DNA from: Stagnimonas sp965279705
GTDB lineage: Bacteria; Pseudomonadota; Gammaproteobacteria; Nevskiales; Nevskiaceae
Length of the DNA stretch: 64,000 bases
Reading direction: 5' to 3'
NCBI GenBank assembly: GCA_965279705.1
Contig: OZ257257.1
Coordinates: forward strand, 3,561,803 to 3,625,802
The notes beneath the pieces were generated by a model that saw nothing but the letters and a program-made list of their open reading frames with translations, was not told where the DNA came from and did not search any database. Below, in pieces: positions 10,659 to 19,464 of this stretch; the stretch's first letter is position 1; each line of letters starts with the position of its first letter. Both the position numbers and the translations under genes were made by a program.

Positions 10659-11683
10659 GGGCGCTTGGACAAGCCGGCGGCGGTATGGATTCCCGCCATC
10701 ATCAAACTGCCTGCCAGCAGCGGCCAAGGGGCGCGGGTAGCGGGTCTCGCCAGCAGTCGGTCATAGCGGCGCAGCCACTGCTGGCTTTCGCGCTGACTGA
10801 GCGTGTCCATCAGCAGCGCCAGCTGCCAGGCATTGGCCGTCAGCAGCGCACCCACCGCACGTCGCACCTGCCGCTGCCGCGCGCTGGGCAGCTGGCGCAG
10901 ATGCGCGGAGAGCGCTTGCAGAAACGGTGTGATCGACAGCGCCGTGGCTTGGCTTTGCGCCCGATACAGCGCGGGCAGGCTGGCCAGCCAAGACTCCAGA
11001 CCGGCGGCTTCGGCTCCGACGATCAGGGCCATCAGCAGCAGTCGTGCGCGGTGGCCTTCCACCTCGAACCGTCGCGCCGCGGTTTCGAGCACGCCGGGCA
11101 GCAGCAGGAAGCGACCTTGCGCGAATACCTTGGCGGCCAGGCGCTGATCTTCGAAGAACGGCAGCGAGGCATCGAAGCCACTCAGCGCCGCCAGCGTGTC
11201 GTGGTGGATGACGAGACCCTGATCGCCATTCACCGTGCCGGGGCGGTTGCTCGCACTCTTGGCTTGCAGCTGCCGGAACAGCAGATCGTGGCCTGTCTGC
11301 GCGCGTGCGAAGCGCAGCGACCAATGGCCGGCGACGATGCCCGGCGCGGCACGCAGCAGCGCCAGCCCCTGCGCGAGTTGATCGGCTGCGGTGAGCCGCG
11401 AATCGGCGTGCAGGCAGATCAGCCAGGGCGCGCGGGCGGCGGCAACTGCCGCATTCAATTGCGCGGCACGGCCACGCGGGGCGGCAATGACGGTCGCGCC
11501 CTGCTGTTGCGCGATGGCCACCGTGGCGTCGCTGGAGCCGCCATCGGCGACGACCACTTCAAACCGCAAACCTTGCTGTGCGGCAAGGTCGCCGAGCAAG
11601 GCAGGCAGCGTTTCTGCTTCGTTGAGCGTCGGGATCAGCACGGAAGCCGCAGGTCGTGCCTGCCGCCGCCGTGTAGCACTCAC
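10655..11683 (-). CDS. Family 2 glycosyltransferase (TIGR04283-like)
   Basis: A 342-residue cytoplasmic or membrane-bound glycosyltransferase. The GT-A nucleotide-sugar domain occupies about residues 10-230: SVLIPTLNEAETLPALL, VVVADGGSSDAT (the DGGS motif), GRAAQLNAAVAAARAPWLICLHADSRL (DXD-equivalent HAD) and an FFEDQRLAAKV acceptor segment. The GRA-Q-NA...LHAD pattern recalls the transferase 2 group linked to rSAM/selenodomain neighbourhoods (TIGR04283), but none of those partners is here. The C-terminal 100 residues are helical and not recognised; the last 25 look membrane-interacting. Start codon is GTG at 11683, overlapping the upstream stop as GTGA; the end overlaps the GH5 gene. Donor and product are unknown. 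Confidence 0.8.
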   Translation of the reverse strand: MSATRRRQARPAASVLIPTLNEAETLPALLGDLAAQQGLRFEVVVADGGSSDATVAIAQQQGATVIAAPRGRAAQLNAAVAAARAPWLICLHADSRLTAADQLAQGLALLRAAPGIVAGHWSLRFARAQTGHDLLFRQLQAKSASNRPGTVNGDQGLVIHHDTLAALSGFDASLPFFEDQRLAAKVFAQGRFLLLPGVLETAARRFEVEGHRARLLLMALIVGAEAAGLESWLASLPALYRAQSQATALSITPFLQALSAHLRQLPSARQRQVRRAVGALLTANAWQLALLMDTLSQRESQQWLRRYDRLLARPATRAPWPLLAGSLMMAGIHTAAGLSKRP

Positions 11684-12606
11684 AACGGTGCGGTCCAGCC
11701 CTTGATGCCGCTCTTGGCCAGCGTGCCGGCGGCGTAGGCGCGCGCCTCCGCCTGGGTAGCGAAGCTGCCGACGGCGACACGGTACATGGTCGCGCCATTG
11801 ACGGTGGCGGTACGCGTGATGGCCGGCAGGCCTTGCGCCACCAGTGCCTGTGCGCGGGCAGCCACCGGCTCGGGCTTGGAAAGCGACAGCACGACGATGG
11901 TCCAGCCGCTGCCTGTCGATGTCGGTACGGCGGCAACCACCGGGGCTGCGGGCGTGACCACAGCCTCTTCAGCGGCGGCCTCGGCCATCAGCGTGTTGAC
12001 GACCTCGCCCATGCCTTCAAAGCGGGTGGCGGCGATGGCGCTGACGATCACCGGATCGGCGTCGACGGCAAAGCGGCTCAGCTGGCCATCCGGCTCGCGG
12101 CGCAGGCAGCTGCCGATCACATCGAGACGTTCGTCGGTGGCGGCACCGGTCTGCACACTAGCCGTGCCCGCCATCAAGCAGAGGGTGTCGCCTTCGGCAG
12201 TGTTGGCACCCCAGGCGTCGGCATTGAGCAGGCGGGTTTTCAGTGAGCCGATGTTGAGACGTATGTCCTGTGCGGGCTTGCCGTTGGTGGCACGGCTATC
12301 CACCCGCAGCGCGCCGGCCAGCAGCTTGAGCTTGGCACTGGCTGCCTTGGCCTCGAACACCTGCAAGTCGCCGAGGCTGGCGAGCGTCATCAAGCCACTG
12401 CCACCGAGTTGCAGCGCGACCTTGCCGCGCGCGCCGGCAGACACTACATCGCCCATGACGATGCCCTGTTTCGGCACCAGCGCCGTCGTGCCGCCACCAT
12501 GCTGCAGCGTGGCCGGGGCGTTGACGCGCACCGCCACGAAATCGGCAGCGCTGGCCCACGATCCCATCATCAACAGGCCTGTAACCAAGAGTGCGCGATG
12601 CGACAT
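11680..12606 (-). CDS. Exported FecR-like/SPOR domain protein
   Basis: A 308-residue exported protein. The signal peptide is MSHRALLVTGLLMMGSWASA. Residues 22-150 look like a FecR-type beta domain (VPKQGIVMGDVVSAGARGKVALQL, GALRVDS, LNIGSLKTRLLNADAW). An Ala/Val/Pro-rich linker comes next, and the last 75 residues form a SPOR-like fold (WTIVVLSLSKPEPVAARAQAL, YRVAVGSFATQAEARAYA). SPOR domains bind peptidoglycan lacking stem peptides, so it may sit in the periplasm at division or growth sites. It is the first gene of an overlapping set with a glycosyltransferase and a GH5 glycosidase, suggesting an envelope- or polysaccharide-related role. The domain names rest on pattern recognition only. Confidence 0.72.
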   Translation of the reverse strand: MSHRALLVTGLLMMGSWASAADFVAVRVNAPATLQHGGGTTALVPKQGIVMGDVVSAGARGKVALQLGGSGLMTLASLGDLQVFEAKAASAKLKLLAGALRVDSRATNGKPAQDIRLNIGSLKTRLLNADAWGANTAEGDTLCLMAGTASVQTGAATDERLDVIGSCLRREPDGQLSRFAVDADPVIVSAIAATRFEGMGEVVNTLMAEAAAEEAVVTPAAPVVAAVPTSTGSGWTIVVLSLSKPEPVAARAQALVAQGLPAITRTATVNGATMYRVAVGSFATQAEARAYAAGTLAKSGIKGWTAPL

Positions 12607-12854
12607 GGTGGTCTCTTTCCGATGTTTGAATAATCCCTGTCGCGATGATCGTGCAGCGCGGGCGGCGCGTCCATCCCCCGATTGGCTGAACGGGCCGCAA
12701 TTGGCTGGGCAGCACGCGCATTAGTCGGTAGCATCCGCACCGATAACTCGCCGCACACAAAAACACCGCCCAAAGTGCCGCACGAACCTCCGTCTTACCC
12801 TGCTCGCGACGCCTGTCGCAGCATCTGCCGTTCGGCTTTTACGGTGTCCTGTAC

Positions 12855-14321
12855 GTGACCGGCATCGTCGTCGTCGATGACGCGCGCGACTGGCCGCTGT
12901 CGATCCCCGGTGTCGATGTGGTCACCGCCTGGCATTACCTGACGCTGGACCCCTTTCTGCGCGCGCGCGGTGTGAAGGTCTACAACCTCTGCCGCAGCTT
13001 CAGCTACCAGAGCACCGGCTACTACGTCTCGCTGCTGGCGCATGCGCGCGGCCACAAGCCCCTGCCCGACATCGCCACGGTGCAGGACCTGAAGCTGGCG
13101 GAATCGCCCAGCGTGCTCAACGACGAACTGGACGAGCTGATCGAGAAATCGCTGGCGCGCATCGGCAGCAACGAGTACGTGCTCAACGTCTACTTTGGCC
13201 AGAGCGCGACCAAGCGCCACGAGCGGCTGGCGCGGGCCTTGTTCAACTTCTTCCCAGCACCCCTGCTGCAAGCCAAGTTCGAATGGCGTGGTGATGCCTG
13301 GAAGGTGGATGCGCTCTCGGCCGTCGCGCTGGGCGAAGTGCCGGCCTCGCATCACGAGTTCATGTACGAGGCCGCACGCGAATACTTCGCCCGCCGCCGC
13401 GCGCCCACCAAGCGACGCGATTCGACCCGCTACGACCTCGCCATTCTGGTCAACGACGAAGAGAAGGAAGCGCCCAGCAATGCCAAGGCGCTGAAGGCCT
13501 TCGAGAAGGCCGCCGAAGACATGGGCTTCTCGGTCGATTTTCTCGACAAGTCCGACTACGGCCATGTGGCGGAATACGACGCGCTCTTCATCCGCGAGAC
13601 CACGGCGGTCAACCACCACACCTATCGCTTCGCCCGGCGCGCCGACCGCGAAGGCCTGGTGGTGGTGGACGACCCGGAATCGATTCTGCGTTGTGCGAAC
13701 AAGGTGTACTTGGCGCAGCTGATGGAGCGCCATCGCATCCCGCAGCCGAAGACGATGCTGATCCACCGCGGCAACGTCAGCCACATTGCGCGCGAGCTGG
13801 GCTTCCCCTGTGTGCTGAAGCAGCCGGATTCACAATTCTCGAAGGGCGTCATCAAGGTGGCCTCCGAGGCCGAGCTGAAACGCGAATGCCGCGAGCTGCT
13901 CGAACGCAGCGACCTCATCGTCGCCCAGAGTTTCGAGCCCACCGAATACGACTGGCGCGTCGGCGTGCTCGATGGCCAGCCGCTCTACGCCTGCCGCTAC
14001 TACATGGCGACGGATCACTGGCAGATCGTCAAGCGCGATGCCGCCGGCAAAAAGAGTGAGGGCATCCACGAAACACTTGCGATCGAGGACGTGCCGCCGC
14101 AGGTGGTGAAAGTGGCCGTCGACGCCGCCCGCGCCATCGGCACCGGGCTCTACGGCGTCGATCTGAAGCAGTTCGGCAAGATCGTGAAAGTGATCGAGGT
14201 CAACGACAACCCCAACATCGACGTGGGCGTGGAAGACCTCTACCTCAAGCACACGCTGTATCAAAAAATCATGCAGTACTTCATCAAGCGGCTGGAAGCC
14301 CAGACCCGCCAGCGGCCATGA
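12855..14321 (+). CDS. RimK-like ATP-grasp ligase with RimK N-terminal domain
   Basis: A 488-residue cytosolic ATP-dependent carboxylate-amine ligase. The N-terminal 190 residues are the domain found before ATP-grasp in this subfamily (GVDVVTAWHYLTLDP, VYNLCRSFSYQSTGYYVSLLA, NVYFGQSATKRHERLARALF). The ATP-grasp half follows: FIRETTAVNHHTYRFARRA, a KQPDSQFSKGVIKV phosphate loop and the metal/ATP end EVNDNPNID. Such enzymes add amino acids, often glutamate, to proteins or peptides. It starts at GTG 12855 with no strong ribosome-binding site, and its stop overlaps the GNAT gene as ATGA. The N-acetyltransferase partner implies a made-and-capped or modified peptide product; the substrate is unknown. 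It is not canonical RimK (about 300 residues). Confidence 0.88.
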   Translation: MTGIVVVDDARDWPLSIPGVDVVTAWHYLTLDPFLRARGVKVYNLCRSFSYQSTGYYVSLLAHARGHKPLPDIATVQDLKLAESPSVLNDELDELIEKSLARIGSNEYVLNVYFGQSATKRHERLARALFNFFPAPLLQAKFEWRGDAWKVDALSAVALGEVPASHHEFMYEAAREYFARRRAPTKRRDSTRYDLAILVNDEEKEAPSNAKALKAFEKAAEDMGFSVDFLDKSDYGHVAEYDALFIRETTAVNHHTYRFARRADREGLVVVDDPESILRCANKVYLAQLMERHRIPQPKTMLIHRGNVSHIARELGFPCVLKQPDSQFSKGVIKVASEAELKRECRELLERSDLIVAQSFEPTEYDWRVGVLDGQPLYACRYYMATDHWQIVKRDAAGKKSEGIHETLAIEDVPPQVVKVAVDAARAIGTGLYGVDLKQFGKIVKVIEVNDNPNIDVGVEDLYLKHTLYQKIMQYFIKRLEAQTRQRP

Positions 14322-14767
14322 CAGCGCGCATTCGTGCGGCCACTGCCGACGATATCGACGGCATTTTGGCGCTTGAGGCCTTGTTCCCCAGCGACCGTCT
14401 GAGTCGCGCGGCCTTGCGCCGCTTCCTGCGGGTGTCCGGCGCGCACATCTGGGTTGCGATTGAGAAGCAGCAGGTGGTGGGCGACGTGATTCTGCTGCTG
14501 CGCCAGGATGCCAGCTTTGGCCGGGTGTATTCGGTGGTGGTCTCGCCCACAGCGCGCGGCCAGGGGCTGGGAGACCGGCTCATCGCCACCGCCGAGCGTG
14601 CTGCACGAGCCGCAGGACGCAGCCGCCTGCGACTCGAAGTGCGCGCCGACAACACTCCCGCGCGCCGACTCTATGACAAGCGGCGCTACCGTGAAGTGGC
14701 CGCGCTCACTGCCTATTACGAAGACGGTGCCGACGGCCTGCGGCTGGAGAAAAGCCTGCGCGGATAG
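14318..14767 (+). CDS. GNAT family N-acetyltransferase (RimI-like)
   Basis: A 149-residue cytosolic acetyl-CoA-dependent acyltransferase. The acetyl-CoA motif is clear: RVYSVVVSPTARGQGLGDRLI, with the Q/RGQGLG pyrophosphate loop, then LRLEVRADNTPARRLYDKRRYREV, as in RimI-type protein or peptide N-acetyltransferases. Translation is coupled to the RimK-like gene through a 4-base ATGA overlap, which strongly suggests the two act on the same substrate or in sequence. ppk follows after 79 bases in the same direction and may be co-transcribed. The substrate cannot be inferred. Confidence 0.88.
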   Translation: MTARIRAATADDIDGILALEALFPSDRLSRAALRRFLRVSGAHIWVAIEKQQVVGDVILLLRQDASFGRVYSVVVSPTARGQGLGDRLIATAERAARAAGRSRLRLEVRADNTPARRLYDKRRYREVAALTAYYEDGADGLRLEKSLRG

Positions 14768-14846
14768 CATTGCAACGAGCAGCGTCATCGTACTGACGCG
14801 AAACCGCCATCTACTGCACGCCTCACCAGACCCGCACCTGAAATCC

Positions 14847-16988
14847 ATGAGCACCAAGCCCGCCACCGAGTTTCTCAACCGCGAAATCTCGCTGCTGCAA
14901 TTCAACCGCCGCGTGCTCGCGCAGTCGCTGGACGAGTCGGTACCGCTGCTCGAACGCCTGCGCTTTCTGTGCATTGCCTCGTCCAATCTCGACGAATTCT
15001 TCGAGATTCGTGTCGCCGGCATCAAGCAGATGATGAAAGCCGGCAGCCTGGTGCGCACGCCGGATGGCCTCACGCCAACGCAGCTGTTCGCCGCCATCAA
15101 CAAGGAGGCGCATGCGTTGGTGGAGGAGCAATACACCGCCTTCAACGATGTGGTGATGCCAGGGTTGGAGAAAGCCGGCATCCGCTTTCTGCGCCGCACC
15201 GCGTGGACGCCGCAGGTCGATGCCTGGCTCAGGCATTTCTTCCTGACCGAGCTACTGCCGGTGCTCTCGCCGATCGGGCTCGACCCTGCGCATCCCTTCC
15301 CGCGTCTGCTCAACAAATCGCTCAACTTCATCGTCTCGCTTTCAGGCAAGGATGCTTTCGGCCGCGAGGCCCGTCTGGCCGTGGTGCAGGCACCGCGTGC
15401 ACTGCCGCGGCTGATCCGCATCCCGAAGAAAGTCAGCGATGGCGCCGATGATTTCGTGTTTCTCTCCAGCGTCATCCACGCCTATGTGGACGAGCTGTTT
15501 CCCGGCATGGCCGCCAGCGGCTGCTACCAGTTTCGCGTCACCCGCAATTCCGATTTACTGGTGGACGAGCAGGAGGCCGAAGACCTGCTGGAAGAACTCG
15601 AAGATTCGCTCGAACAGCGCCAGTGGGGCGACACCGTGCGGCTGGAAATCGCCCACAACTGCCCCGGCGAGATGCAGCAGTTCCTGATGGACGTGCTGCA
15701 GCTGAGCGAGGCAGATATCTATCGTTGCAACGGCCCGGTCAACCTCATGCGGCTGATGCCGGTGCCGGAAATGATCGAGCGGCCCGATCTCAAATACACG
15801 CCGTTCACGCCCAAGCTGCCCGCCTGGAGCCAGGGCGATCTGTTCGCAGCCATCCGCGAGCAGGATCGTCTGCTGCATCATCCCTACGATTCGTTCACGC
15901 CCGTCATCGAGCTGCTACGGCAGTCGGCAAAAGACCCGGCGGTGCTGGCCATCAAGCAGACGCTGTATCGCACTGGTGCGAAATCGCCGATCGTCGACGC
16001 GCTGGTGGAGGCGGCCCGCAACGGCAAGGAAGTGACCGTGATCGTCGAGCTGCGCGCGCGCTTCGACGAGGCCGATAACATCGACCTGGCCGAACGTTTG
16101 CAGGAGGTTGGCGCGCATGTGGTCTACGGCGTGGTCGGCTACAAGACTCACGCCAAGATGATGTTGATCGTGCGTCGCGAAACCGATGGCGTGAATGCCG
16201 GCAAGCTCAAGAACTACGTGCATCTCGGCACCGGCAACTACCACCCGCGCACCAGCCGCATCTACACCGACTACGGCCTAATGACGGCCGATACCGAGAT
16301 CTGCCGCGATGTGCACACGGTGTTTCTGCAGCTCACCAGCCTCGGCAAGGTGACCAAGCTGCTGCGGCTGATGCAGTCGCCGTTTTCGATGGTGAGCGGC
16401 ATGCACGCCAAGATCGACCGCGAGATGGTCGCAGCGGCCAAGGGCAAGCCCGCCCGTATCGTCGCCAAGATGAATGGCCTGGTCGAGCCGGAGATGATCA
16501 GCAAGCTCTACGCGGCCTCTGCGGCGGGCGTGAAGATCGACCTCATCGTGCGCGGCATGTGCAGCGTGCGACCGGGCGTGAAGGGACTATCGGAGAACAT
16601 CCGCGTGCATTCGGTGATCGGCCGCTTTCTGGAACACCACCGCGTCTTCTATTTCGAGAACAGCGTGAGCGGCGAACCGGAGGTCTATCTCTCCAGCGCC
16701 GACTGGATGGAACGCAATCTATTCAAGCGCGTCGAGATCGCCTTTCCGCTGCTGGACAAGAAAATCCGCACGCAGGTGACCGAGCAGTTGATGGGGTATC
16801 TCAACGACACCGCGCAGAGCTGGTCGCTGAAAGACGACGGCAGCTATGCGCGCATCGCCGGGGGTGGCAAGCCGGTGCAGATCAAGCTGCTGGAGCAGCT
16901 GACCGGCATCGACGAGCTGGAAAAACCCAAATCGAAACCGGCCTTGCTGCCGCGCGTCGCCAAATCGACCAGCCGCAAGAAAAAATAG
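14847..16988 (+). CDS. ppk1: Polyphosphate kinase 1
   Basis: Makes inorganic polyphosphate from ATP (reversible); membrane-associated. The 713 residues contain the N-terminal FLNREISLLQFNRRVL and ASSNLDEFFEIRVAGIKQ segments, IKQTLYRTG and the two PLD-like catalytic parts. LGTGNYHPRTSRIYTDYGLM carries the autophosphorylated histidine, and FLEHHRVFYFENSV carries the second. A basic tail (KSTSRKKK) ends the protein. ATG 14847 gives the standard N-terminus; in-frame codons upstream read through the GNAT gene in another frame and are not real. It converges on ppx, with only two bases between the stop codons. Confidence 0.97.
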   Translation: MSTKPATEFLNREISLLQFNRRVLAQSLDESVPLLERLRFLCIASSNLDEFFEIRVAGIKQMMKAGSLVRTPDGLTPTQLFAAINKEAHALVEEQYTAFNDVVMPGLEKAGIRFLRRTAWTPQVDAWLRHFFLTELLPVLSPIGLDPAHPFPRLLNKSLNFIVSLSGKDAFGREARLAVVQAPRALPRLIRIPKKVSDGADDFVFLSSVIHAYVDELFPGMAASGCYQFRVTRNSDLLVDEQEAEDLLEELEDSLEQRQWGDTVRLEIAHNCPGEMQQFLMDVLQLSEADIYRCNGPVNLMRLMPVPEMIERPDLKYTPFTPKLPAWSQGDLFAAIREQDRLLHHPYDSFTPVIELLRQSAKDPAVLAIKQTLYRTGAKSPIVDALVEAARNGKEVTVIVELRARFDEADNIDLAERLQEVGAHVVYGVVGYKTHAKMMLIVRRETDGVNAGKLKNYVHLGTGNYHPRTSRIYTDYGLMTADTEICRDVHTVFLQLTSLGKVTKLLRLMQSPFSMVSGMHAKIDREMVAAAKGKPARIVAKMNGLVEPEMISKLYAASAAGVKIDLIVRGMCSVRPGVKGLSENIRVHSVIGRFLEHHRVFYFENSVSGEPEVYLSSADWMERNLFKRVEIAFPLLDKKIRTQVTEQLMGYLNDTAQSWSLKDDGSYARIAGGGKPVQIKLLEQLTGIDELEKPKSKPALLPRVAKSTSRKKK

Positions 16989-16990
16989 GG

Positions 16991-18499
16991 TCAGGCGTAG
17001 CGCAAGCGCCAGCCGGAGGCCGCCAGATAGTCGGCCTCCTGGGCGAGGTCGGCTTCGGTCAGCGGATGCTTGGCGAGCCAGCCATCCGGGAAGCGCAAGT
17101 CCAGGCCGCGTCGCGCGGCCGTCAGCGTGAACGGCAGGCGTATGCCCGGTGTGCGTGAGCGGTGCAGTAGCACGGCGAGGCGTAACAGCACGGCGAGGCG
17201 CTGGATCGGCTCCTGCCATTCGCTGGGTAGCACCTTCCAGGCACTGTCCGAGAACTTGCCGCGATGCAGCCGCACCAGTGCCGCCAGCAGGCGCTGGTCG
17301 GTGAGCGAGAACCCGCGCAAGTCACCGTTCGCCAGAATATATTCGCCGTGCTTGTGATGGTTGTCGTGGGCGATGACCAGGCCGATCTCATGCAGCGTGG
17401 CGGCCCAGCCGAGCAGCGTCGCACTCAGGGTACGCGGCAGGTCCCAGGCGGCGGCAACCTGCGTCAGCGCCTTCAGGCTGGTACGTTCCACCGCACCAGC
17501 GTGCGCGGCGTCGGCCCCGTAGCGCTTGGCCGTGGCAGCGACGGCGGCGGCACGCACATCGCGGTTGTCCAGGCGGCCCAGCAGGTCGTACACCAGACCT
17601 TCGCGCAGGGCGTATTCGCTGGTCTGCATGGTGCTGATTTCAAGCGCGTCGAACACACCCGCCAAAACCGCCAGGCCGCCGACGAATACCGGGCGGCGAT
17701 CTTCGCGCAGGCCGGGGAAATCGATGCGCTCGATGCGGCCGGTCTGCACCAAAAGATTGACGGTTTTTTCGATTCCGTCGCGAGTGAGCAGTTCATCGGT
17801 CCAGCCCTGCCCCATCATCACGCGCCAGGCACCACGGACGGTGCCGGAAGCGCCGATGGCAACGTCCCAGCCCGCTTCGCGATAACGGCGTTCGAGAAAC
17901 TCCAGCTCGACGCGAGCAGCAAGCCTGGCCTGGCGGAACTTGGCGCGGGTGATTTCGCCATCGGCGAAGAAGCGCTGCGTGTGCACGACACAGCCGAGCG
18001 CGACCGATTCCATCAGCTTCGGCTCGTCGCGACTGCCGATGATGAGTTCGGTAGAGCCGCCGCCGATATCCACCACCAATCGCCTTGGATTGGCGCGGCC
18101 CATGCCGTGGGTGACGCCGGAATACACCAGCCGAGCCTCTTCGACGCCTGAGATGATCTCGATCTCGTGGCCGAGCGCGCGCTCGGCTGCTTCGATGAAG
18201 CGATCGCCATCCTTCATGCGCCTGAGCGTGCTGGTGCCCACCACCCGTACGCGAACACTCTTGAGCCCGCGCAGACGCTGGCCAAAGCGGGTGAGGGCGG
18301 CAAGGGCGCGGCCCTGGGCTTCGGTGCTCAGGTGGCGCTCGCTGTCGAGGCCACCGGCCAGGCGCACGGTGTCGCGCAGGCGGTCGACGATCTGCAACTG
18401 GCCGCCATCCTCGCGCGCCACCAGCATGTGAAAGCTGTTGGAACCGAGATCCACTGCCGCGACGGTTTCACCCACCCCTGTTTTTTTTCGGCCGACCAT
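16991..18499 (-). CDS. ppx: Exopolyphosphatase/guanosine pentaphosphatase
   Basis: Releases phosphate from the ends of polyphosphate, opposing Ppk, and may also hydrolyse pppGpp. The 502 residues carry the ASKHA phosphate loops VAAVDLGSNSFHMLV (near residue 14) and VVDIGGGSTELIIG, plus the GASGTVRGAWRVM segment. The C-terminal HD-like domain (ATLHEIGLVIAHDNHHKHGEYIL) is typical of full-length gammaproteobacterial Ppx. It faces ppk tail to tail, so overlapping transcripts could link the expression of the two. Start ATG 18499 follows directly on the conserved domain. Confidence 0.95.
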   Translation of the reverse strand: MVGRKKTGVGETVAAVDLGSNSFHMLVAREDGGQLQIVDRLRDTVRLAGGLDSERHLSTEAQGRALAALTRFGQRLRGLKSVRVRVVGTSTLRRMKDGDRFIEAAERALGHEIEIISGVEEARLVYSGVTHGMGRANPRRLVVDIGGGSTELIIGSRDEPKLMESVALGCVVHTQRFFADGEITRAKFRQARLAARVELEFLERRYREAGWDVAIGASGTVRGAWRVMMGQGWTDELLTRDGIEKTVNLLVQTGRIERIDFPGLREDRRPVFVGGLAVLAGVFDALEISTMQTSEYALREGLVYDLLGRLDNRDVRAAAVAATAKRYGADAAHAGAVERTSLKALTQVAAAWDLPRTLSATLLGWAATLHEIGLVIAHDNHHKHGEYILANGDLRGFSLTDQRLLAALVRLHRGKFSDSAWKVLPSEWQEPIQRLAVLLRLAVLLHRSRTPGIRLPFTLTAARRGLDLRFPDGWLAKHPLTEADLAQEADYLAASGWRLRYA

Positions 18500-18710
18500 G
18501 GGTTAGAAACAGGTCGTGACAAGGAGGTGCATGGGATTCAATCGGCGCATTAGAGTTGGCGGCACTATATCGCCGCATCATTGCCATTGCTGGCGCGGTG
18601 ATGCCGCAGTTCATTGACGGAATGGGCCGTTTTCCACGACCATATGCTGCTTGCGGCGGGCTATTGGGCTTCAGCCGATCAAAGCCATTGGTTTTCACGG
18701 AGATTCAACG

Positions 18711-19037
18711 ATGTTGACCGCGCGTCGCGCTGTCCTCGCCGCCCTTGCTCTTGCCTTTGCCGCCAGCGTTCACGCTGCCGGCGATGTCGAGGCGGGCCGC
18801 ATCAAGGCCAACACCTGCATGGGCTGCCACGGCATTCCCAATTACAACAATGCTTATCCGACCTATCGCGTACCGCGTCTGGGTGGTCAGCACCCCGAAT
18901 ACATCGTTGCGGCATTGAAGGAATACCGCGAAGGCAAGCGTTCGCATCCCACCATGCACGCCCAAGCCACCTCGCTCTCCGACCAGGATGTCGACGATAT
19001 CGCCGCCTACCTGGCCAAAGCGCCAGCCCACAAATGA
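18711..19037 (+). CDS. Monoheme cytochrome c (c4 half-like), first of a pair
   Basis: A 108-residue periplasmic electron carrier. The signal peptide MLTARRAVLAALALAFAASVHA precedes the mature start GDVEAG. The single heme site CMGCH is at residues 36-40, and the Met in SHPTMHA, about 20 residues after YREGKR, is the likely sixth ligand. Order and spacing resemble one domain of diheme cytochrome c4. ATG 18711 is chosen for the signal peptide; the in-frame stretch upstream is not coding-like. The stop overlaps the start of the second cytochrome (ATGA), so the two are made together. The 211-base region upstream, divergent from ppx, must hold the promoter. Confidence 0.9.
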   Translation: MLTARRAVLAALALAFAASVHAAGDVEAGRIKANTCMGCHGIPNYNNAYPTYRVPRLGGQHPEYIVAALKEYREGKRSHPTMHAQATSLSDQDVDDIAAYLAKAPAHK

Positions 19038-19384
19038 GCGCGCACGTCATGACTCGCATTCTCTTCGCAGCCCTTGCCCTGACGGCTGCTGCCGCACAGG
19101 CCGCCCCCGAAGTCGCCAAGCCCGACAAGGTCACCACTTGTGCCGCCTGCCACGGCGAGGCCGGCGTCAGCGCCATCGGCATGTATCCGACGCTTGCAGG
19201 CCAGTACGCGAACTACCTGGAGCATTCGCTCAAGGACTATCGCAGCGGTGCCCGCAAGAACGCCATCATGGGTGCGCAGGCCGCCAATCTGACCGATGCC
19301 GAGATCAAGCAGCTGGCGCTGTGGTTCGCCGCCCAGAAAAGCCCGCTTTATACCCCCAGCGTGCACGGCGATCTGAAACCCTGA
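19034..19384 (+). CDS. Monoheme cytochrome c (c4 half-like), second of a pair
   Basis: A 116-residue periplasmic cytochrome c with its own signal peptide (MTRILFAALALTAAAAQA after either ATG 19034 or ATG 19049). The heme site CAACH is at residues 36-40, the same place as in its partner. AIMGAQAANLTDAEIKQLALWFA provides the axial Met and the C-terminal helix. GMYPTLAGQYANYLEHSLKDYRSGAR is the usual c4-type segment. ATG 19034 is preferred because it overlaps the upstream stop. The pair looks like cytochrome c4 encoded as two proteins instead of one diheme chain. A hairpin terminator follows at 19405-19438. Redox partners are not in the window. Confidence 0.9.
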   Translation: MSAHVMTRILFAALALTAAAAQAAPEVAKPDKVTTCAACHGEAGVSAIGMYPTLAGQYANYLEHSLKDYRSGARKNAIMGAQAANLTDAEIKQLALWFAAQKSPLYTPSVHGDLKP

Positions 19385-19404
19385 ATGTGCGGTGCGGCAT
19401 CCAG

Positions 19405-19438
19405 TCCCGGCCTGCGCGATGCGCGGCCGGGATTTTTT
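19405..19438 (+). terminator. Intrinsic terminator after the cytochrome pair
   Basis: TCCCGGCC ... GGCCGGGA stem with a GCGC-GAT-GCGC inner stem, followed by T6, 20 bases after the stop of the second cytochrome. Confidence 0.88.
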
Positions 19439-19464
19439 ATGGGCGGCGCTTCAAGCGTTGCGGT

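Noticed and set aside
14508..14846. Upstream in-frame extension of ppk
   Set aside because: Overlaps the GNAT gene in another frame; ATG 14847 gives the conserved Ppk N-terminus.
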